A DNA stretch of 16,142 nucleotides from SZUA-217 sp034658975 (lineage in GTDB: Bacteria > Actinomycetota > Acidimicrobiia > Spongiisociales > ZC4RG35). The stretch covers positions 1 through 16,142 of the forward strand of contig JAYEGJ010000014.1 of assembly GCA_034658975.1 (NCBI GenBank), in the 5' to 3' direction. The notes beneath the pieces were generated by a model. The model saw nothing but the letters and a program-made list of their open reading frames with translations, searched no databases and was not told where the DNA came from. The translations under genes and the position numbers were made by a program. Below, one piece after another: positions 13,444-16,142 of this stretch. Numbering within the stretch: position 1 is the stretch's first letter; each line of letters opens with the position of its first letter.

Positions 13444-14274
13444 GTGTTTGTGAGTTTCGAACCCTGGATCGCACCCGACCACCCCGACGTGGTGTGGTTT
13501 CGCGGAGCTGACGCCATCGGCTTTCTCAACGACCTGGTCAGCCAGGAAGTGGCATCGATGGAGGTGGGAGAGGTCCGTCGGTCACTCTTTCTTCGGCCGA
13601 AGGGCAAACTCGACCAGATTCTTTGGGTTTTGCGTGGCGACGGTGAGGTGGGCCTGGTTGCTGAGGAGGGGCGTGGGGCAGAGCTGGCCGCGTCTATTGG
13701 GCGCTTCCGGATTCGAGTTGACGTGGACATCACCCAGGAAACCCAGCCGACCTGGGTGATCATCGGCTCGACCGAATTCGACCCCGGTCGATGGCGACCA
13801 TTCGACGGAGGGCTTTCAGCCGACGTCTCCTGGGCCGGCGTGAGCCGCACGCTGATCGTTGGCAACAGACCGACGGTCGCCGAGGGCGAGGCGGGCGAGT
13901 ACGAGCGTCTTCGAATTCTCGCCGGGGAGCCTCGTTGGGGAATCGACGTCGATGAGAAGACCATCCCGCAGGAAGCCGGGTTGGTGTCGGTGAGTGTCGA
14001 CTTCAAGAAGGGCTGTTATCTCGGCCAGGAGTTGGTGGCCCGCATCCACAACCGCGGCCATGTGAACCGGCACCTCCGGATACTCGAACTCGACAATGCG
14101 GCCGACGCGGGCGCCGCGATTACCTCCGGAGAGAATGAGGTAGGGGTGTTGACCTCCGTTGTCGATCGGGTCGGACTGGGTCTGGTGCGTCGCGAAATCG
14201 AGCCGGGCTCATCGGTTCAAGTCGGTGCGGCGACTGCGAAGGTTCTGGCGGTTCCTTCGAAACCTCAGACTTAG
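13444..14274 (+). CDS. ygfZ: YgfZ/GcvT-family folate-binding protein
   Basis: A 276-aa member of the folate-dependent YgfZ (IBA57) family, which helps assemble or repair certain [4Fe-4S] proteins; it shares the fold of aminomethyltransferase GcvT but is not that enzyme. The diagnostic motif KGCYLGQE with C191 is present (189-196), followed by LVARIHNRGHVNRHLR. The N-terminus (WFRGADAIGFLNDLVSQEV) matches the family start. GTG at 13444 has GGGAAGG about 10 nt upstream; GTG at 13450, with TAACCT 7 nt before it, is an alternative leaderless start. It lies downstream of ccdA and just upstream of the two-component genes, each with its own spacer. Confidence 0.93.
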   Translation: MFVSFEPWIAPDHPDVVWFRGADAIGFLNDLVSQEVASMEVGEVRRSLFLRPKGKLDQILWVLRGDGEVGLVAEEGRGAELAASIGRFRIRVDVDITQETQPTWVIIGSTEFDPGRWRPFDGGLSADVSWAGVSRTLIVGNRPTVAEGEAGEYERLRILAGEPRWGIDVDEKTIPQEAGLVSVSVDFKKGCYLGQELVARIHNRGHVNRHLRILELDNAADAGAAITSGENEVGVLTSVVDRVGLGLVRREIEPGSSVQVGAATAKVLAVPSKPQT

Positions 14275-14299
14275 TTCACCGGTTCTTTACAAATGTGAA
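14275..14299. promoter_or_regulatory. Candidate operator upstream of the response regulator
   Basis: TTCAC (14275-14279) and GTGAA (14295-14299) form an inverted repeat with centres 20 bp apart. The left part, GTTCACCGGTT, also resembles one 11-bp half of actinobacterial PHO-type boxes; the next 11 bp match it only weakly. TTTACAAAT inside could be a -10. An autoregulatory site is possible. Confidence 0.3.
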
Positions 14300-14313
14300 G
14301 GCAAACTGTCGTC

Positions 14314-14991
14314 ATGCCAGGGCCAGTCCGATCAGTTCTGCTCATCGAGGACGATGACGCCATCGCCGACATGCTCCGCGGGTTCTTCGAGCGCGACGGC
14401 TATCGGTTCCTCCACGCGTTGACCGGTGAGGAGGCCGTCGAGCGTCTTCGCATCCGACCGGTGTCGGCCATCCTCCTCGATATCAACCTTCCGGGTATCG
14501 ACGGCATAGAGACCTGCCGCCGCATCCGTGAGTTTGCCCAGACCCCGGTGATCATGCTGACGGCGCGTGATACCGAAGTCGACAAGGTGCTCGGGCTCGA
14601 GATGGGTGCCGATGACTATGTGACCAAACCGTTCTCACCCAGAGAGCTGATGGCCCGCGTGAAGGCAGTCTTGAGGAGATCCGAAGAGCCGCCGACCAGA
14701 CCGAGGATTCTCGAGATGAGCGGCTTCGAGATCGATGGCGGCAAGCGAACGGTCACCAACCCGTCTGGCGACGTCATTGAGCCCACGGCCAAGGAGTTCG
14801 ACCTCCTGTGGTTCCTCGCCGAGAACGGGGGGCTGGCGATGAGTCGGAGTCAGATCCTGGAGGCTGTCTGGGGTTACGAGTATTTCGGCGAGACACGAAC
14901 AGTCGACGTTCATATCCGCCAGCTCCGAAAGAAGATCGATGGCATCCCGATCGAGACCGTCTGGGGTGTCGGCTATCGGTTGGGCGATTGA
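14314..14991 (+). CDS. OmpR/PhoB-family response regulator
   Basis: A 225-aa two-component DNA-binding regulator. Receiver domain (about 5-118): acidic pocket E12/D13/D14, phosphoacceptor D56 in LLDINLPG, T83 in MLTAR, and K105 in VTKPFSP. Winged-helix domain (about 130-223): PTAKEFDLLWFLAENGG, RSQILEAVWGY, TVDVHIRQLRKKI and VWGVGYRL are all present. It is a full-length, intact member. The ATG at 14314 has GAAGG about 12 nt upstream, so unlike most genes here it probably has a leader. Its last codon overlaps the kinase start as TTGA, making a standard regulator-kinase pair. The signal and targets cannot be told from sequence; MprA/PhoP/RegX3-type regulators are the nearest general class. Confidence 0.96.
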   Translation: MPGPVRSVLLIEDDDAIADMLRGFFERDGYRFLHALTGEEAVERLRIRPVSAILLDINLPGIDGIETCRRIREFAQTPVIMLTARDTEVDKVLGLEMGADDYVTKPFSPRELMARVKAVLRRSEEPPTRPRILEMSGFEIDGGKRTVTNPSGDVIEPTAKEFDLLWFLAENGGLAMSRSQILEAVWGYEYFGETRTVDVHIRQLRKKIDGIPIETVWGVGYRLGD

Positions 14992-16142
14992 GACGCCGCC
15001 TCTTCTGGACCATTGCGGGTGTTGCCGCGGTCACCGGGTTGCTTGTCCTTGTCGGGTCGGTGGTCGCTTCCCAGCGAGCAGCCGTTGAGGCCACCTACCG
15101 GGAGATGAAGCAGTCCACCGACGAGGCCGTTTCGTTTATCGAGGACGCACTGGAGCAGGCCGAGGAGCGCCCAGCGGCGGCCTTCGAAGTATTCCGGTTC
15201 CTCGAGGGCGATCTTCGCCCGATCCTGGGGAGGATCCGGCGTACCGCGGGGGGTTCAGAGATTGCTTTCGCAGTGCTGGCAGCCGATGGCCTGGTCAATT
15301 CCAACAACGAACTTTACGACCGGGTCGCTCTTGACTTGGTCAGACTGAGAGAAGGCAAGAGCCAATTCACGAGATTGACTTCCGGGGAACTGGCTGTTGT
15401 GACTCCGGCATCCCTCGAGGTGCGGGGAGACGACATCAACCTCCTTGTCACCATCGCACGGAAGGCTCCGGTGCTGCGGGTCGCCGACCAACTTTCGGGA
15501 ATGCTTCTGATTGTTCTCGGCATTGCCGTTCTTGCAGCGCTTCTTGCCCGTGTCCTCTCGAATCAGGTCGCGAATCGTCTTGAGCCTCTCGCCGAGGCAT
15601 CAAGAGCCCTGGCCGACGGTGACATGTCGGTTCGGGTTCCCAGCCTGGGAGATCCCGAACTCGACGGCGTGGCGACAGCCTTCAATGAGATGGCCGAAGA
15701 ACTCGAGTCGAGCCAGGTCCGGGAGCGTGAGTTCATTCTCGGGATTGGACACGATCTGCGAACCCCGCTGACCACCATCGGCGGATACGCCGAGGCACTG
15801 GAGGAGGGTGAGGTCGAGGTCGACGAGATACCGCGGGTGGGTTCGGTGCTGGCAGTCCAGAGCCGTCAGCTCTCACGGTTGATCGAGGATCTCTCGATGC
15901 TGGCCCGACTCGAACAGCCCGAGTTCAGCCTGAGGAGAGAGTCCGTCGATGTTGGAGCCCATGTCACCGAGATCGCCTCTTCGTTCCGGAGGCGGGCTGA
16001 TGAGGTTGGCGTGACGCTCGAGATCGATGCAGCTTCCGGCGTGATGTCGGAGACCGACCCGGATCGGTTGGGGCAGATCACCCAGAACCTGGTCGAAAAT
16101 GCCCTCCGTTTTACGCCGGAGACAGGGACTGTGACGGTCAGC
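14988..16142 (+). CDS. Sensor histidine kinase, 3' end cut by window edge
   Basis: 385 residues are visible, open to the last base. TTG at 14988 overlaps the regulator stop (TTGA) and directly precedes RRRLFW and the first membrane helix (about 5-27). An extracytoplasmic sensor region follows (about 28-168), then the second helix (about 170-192), HAMP (about 193-245), and the dimerisation/phosphoacceptor domain with GIGHDLRTPL, phospho-His H255. The ATPase domain begins near 350, with the N-box QNLVENALRF (N371) present; G boxes lie beyond the window. It is an EnvZ-like class I kinase expected to phosphorylate D56 of the coupled regulator. There is no Cys or recognisable ligand motif in the sensor region, so the stimulus is unknown. 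Confidence 0.95.
   Translation, partial: MRRRLFWTIAGVAAVTGLLVLVGSVVASQRAAVEATYREMKQSTDEAVSFIEDALEQAEERPAAAFEVFRFLEGDLRPILGRIRRTAGGSEIAFAVLAADGLVNSNNELYDRVALDLVRLREGKSQFTRLTSGELAVVTPASLEVRGDDINLLVTIARKAPVLRVADQLSGMLLIVLGIAVLAALLARVLSNQVANRLEPLAEASRALADGDMSVRVPSLGDPELDGVATAFNEMAEELESSQVREREFILGIGHDLRTPLTTIGGYAEALEEGEVEVDEIPRVGSVLAVQSRQLSRLIEDLSMLARLEQPEFSLRRESVDVGAHVTEIASSFRRRADEVGVTLEIDAASGVMSETDPDRLGQITQNLVENALRFTPETGTVTVS

Noticed and set aside
13444..14274. Glycine cleavage T protein (gcvT)
   Set aside because: The length is short for GcvT and the KGCYLGQE motif is specific to the YgfZ branch.

Overview
The window is about 16.1 kb of high-GC bacterial chromosome. The protein families point to an actinobacterium (Actinomycetota), perhaps from a deep, poorly cultured class such as Acidimicrobiia; the class is a guess. 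Supporting features are a DnaE1-type polymerase with an intact PHP metal site, a tandem pair of short ArsA/Get3-like ATPases as in mycobacteria, many non-ATG starts, and start codons lying directly behind TANNNT boxes (leaderless-style promoters). There are no insertion sequences, phage genes, CRISPR arrays, rRNA genes or recognisable tRNA genes. Coding density is very high; the longest non-coding stretch is about 205 bp.

Left part (1-6475): the 3' nine-tenths of dnaE (+) meets, tail to tail, a leftward operon. In transcription order this operon is a 69-aa conserved small protein, ArsA-like ATPase 1, ArsA-like ATPase 2 and a HAD-IB phosphatase with a C-terminal hydrophobic segment. The operon has a clear -10 element almost on top of its first ATG. 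ATPase 1 has no ATG/GTG/TTG before its P-loop and appears to start at ATC behind a strong Shine-Dalgarno sequence. Upstream of the operon is a 205-bp gap holding two copies of a 47-bp repeat.

Middle part (6473-11341): a leftward 539-aa double-domain ThyX-like protein is divergent from a tiny two-helix membrane protein. A leftward EamA-type transporter is divergent from nth (endonuclease III), which is translationally coupled through a TTGA overlap to a DinF-like MATE transporter.

Right part (11305-16142): a leftward MFS transporter overlaps the MATE gene tail to tail by 37 nt. Rightward ccdA and ygfZ-like genes follow, then an OmpR/PhoB-type response regulator coupled through a TTGA overlap to a histidine kinase that runs off the window.

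Most genes are housekeeping: replication, base-excision repair, Fe-S and redox maintenance, nucleotide metabolism, efflux and signalling. The most unusual items are (i) the ThyX tandem fusion in which each half keeps the complementary part of the ThyX signature, (ii) the Get3-like pair encoded with a phosphatase that looks tail-anchored, (iii) the apparent ATC start, and (iv) the regular TANNNT-to-start spacing shared by most promoters here.
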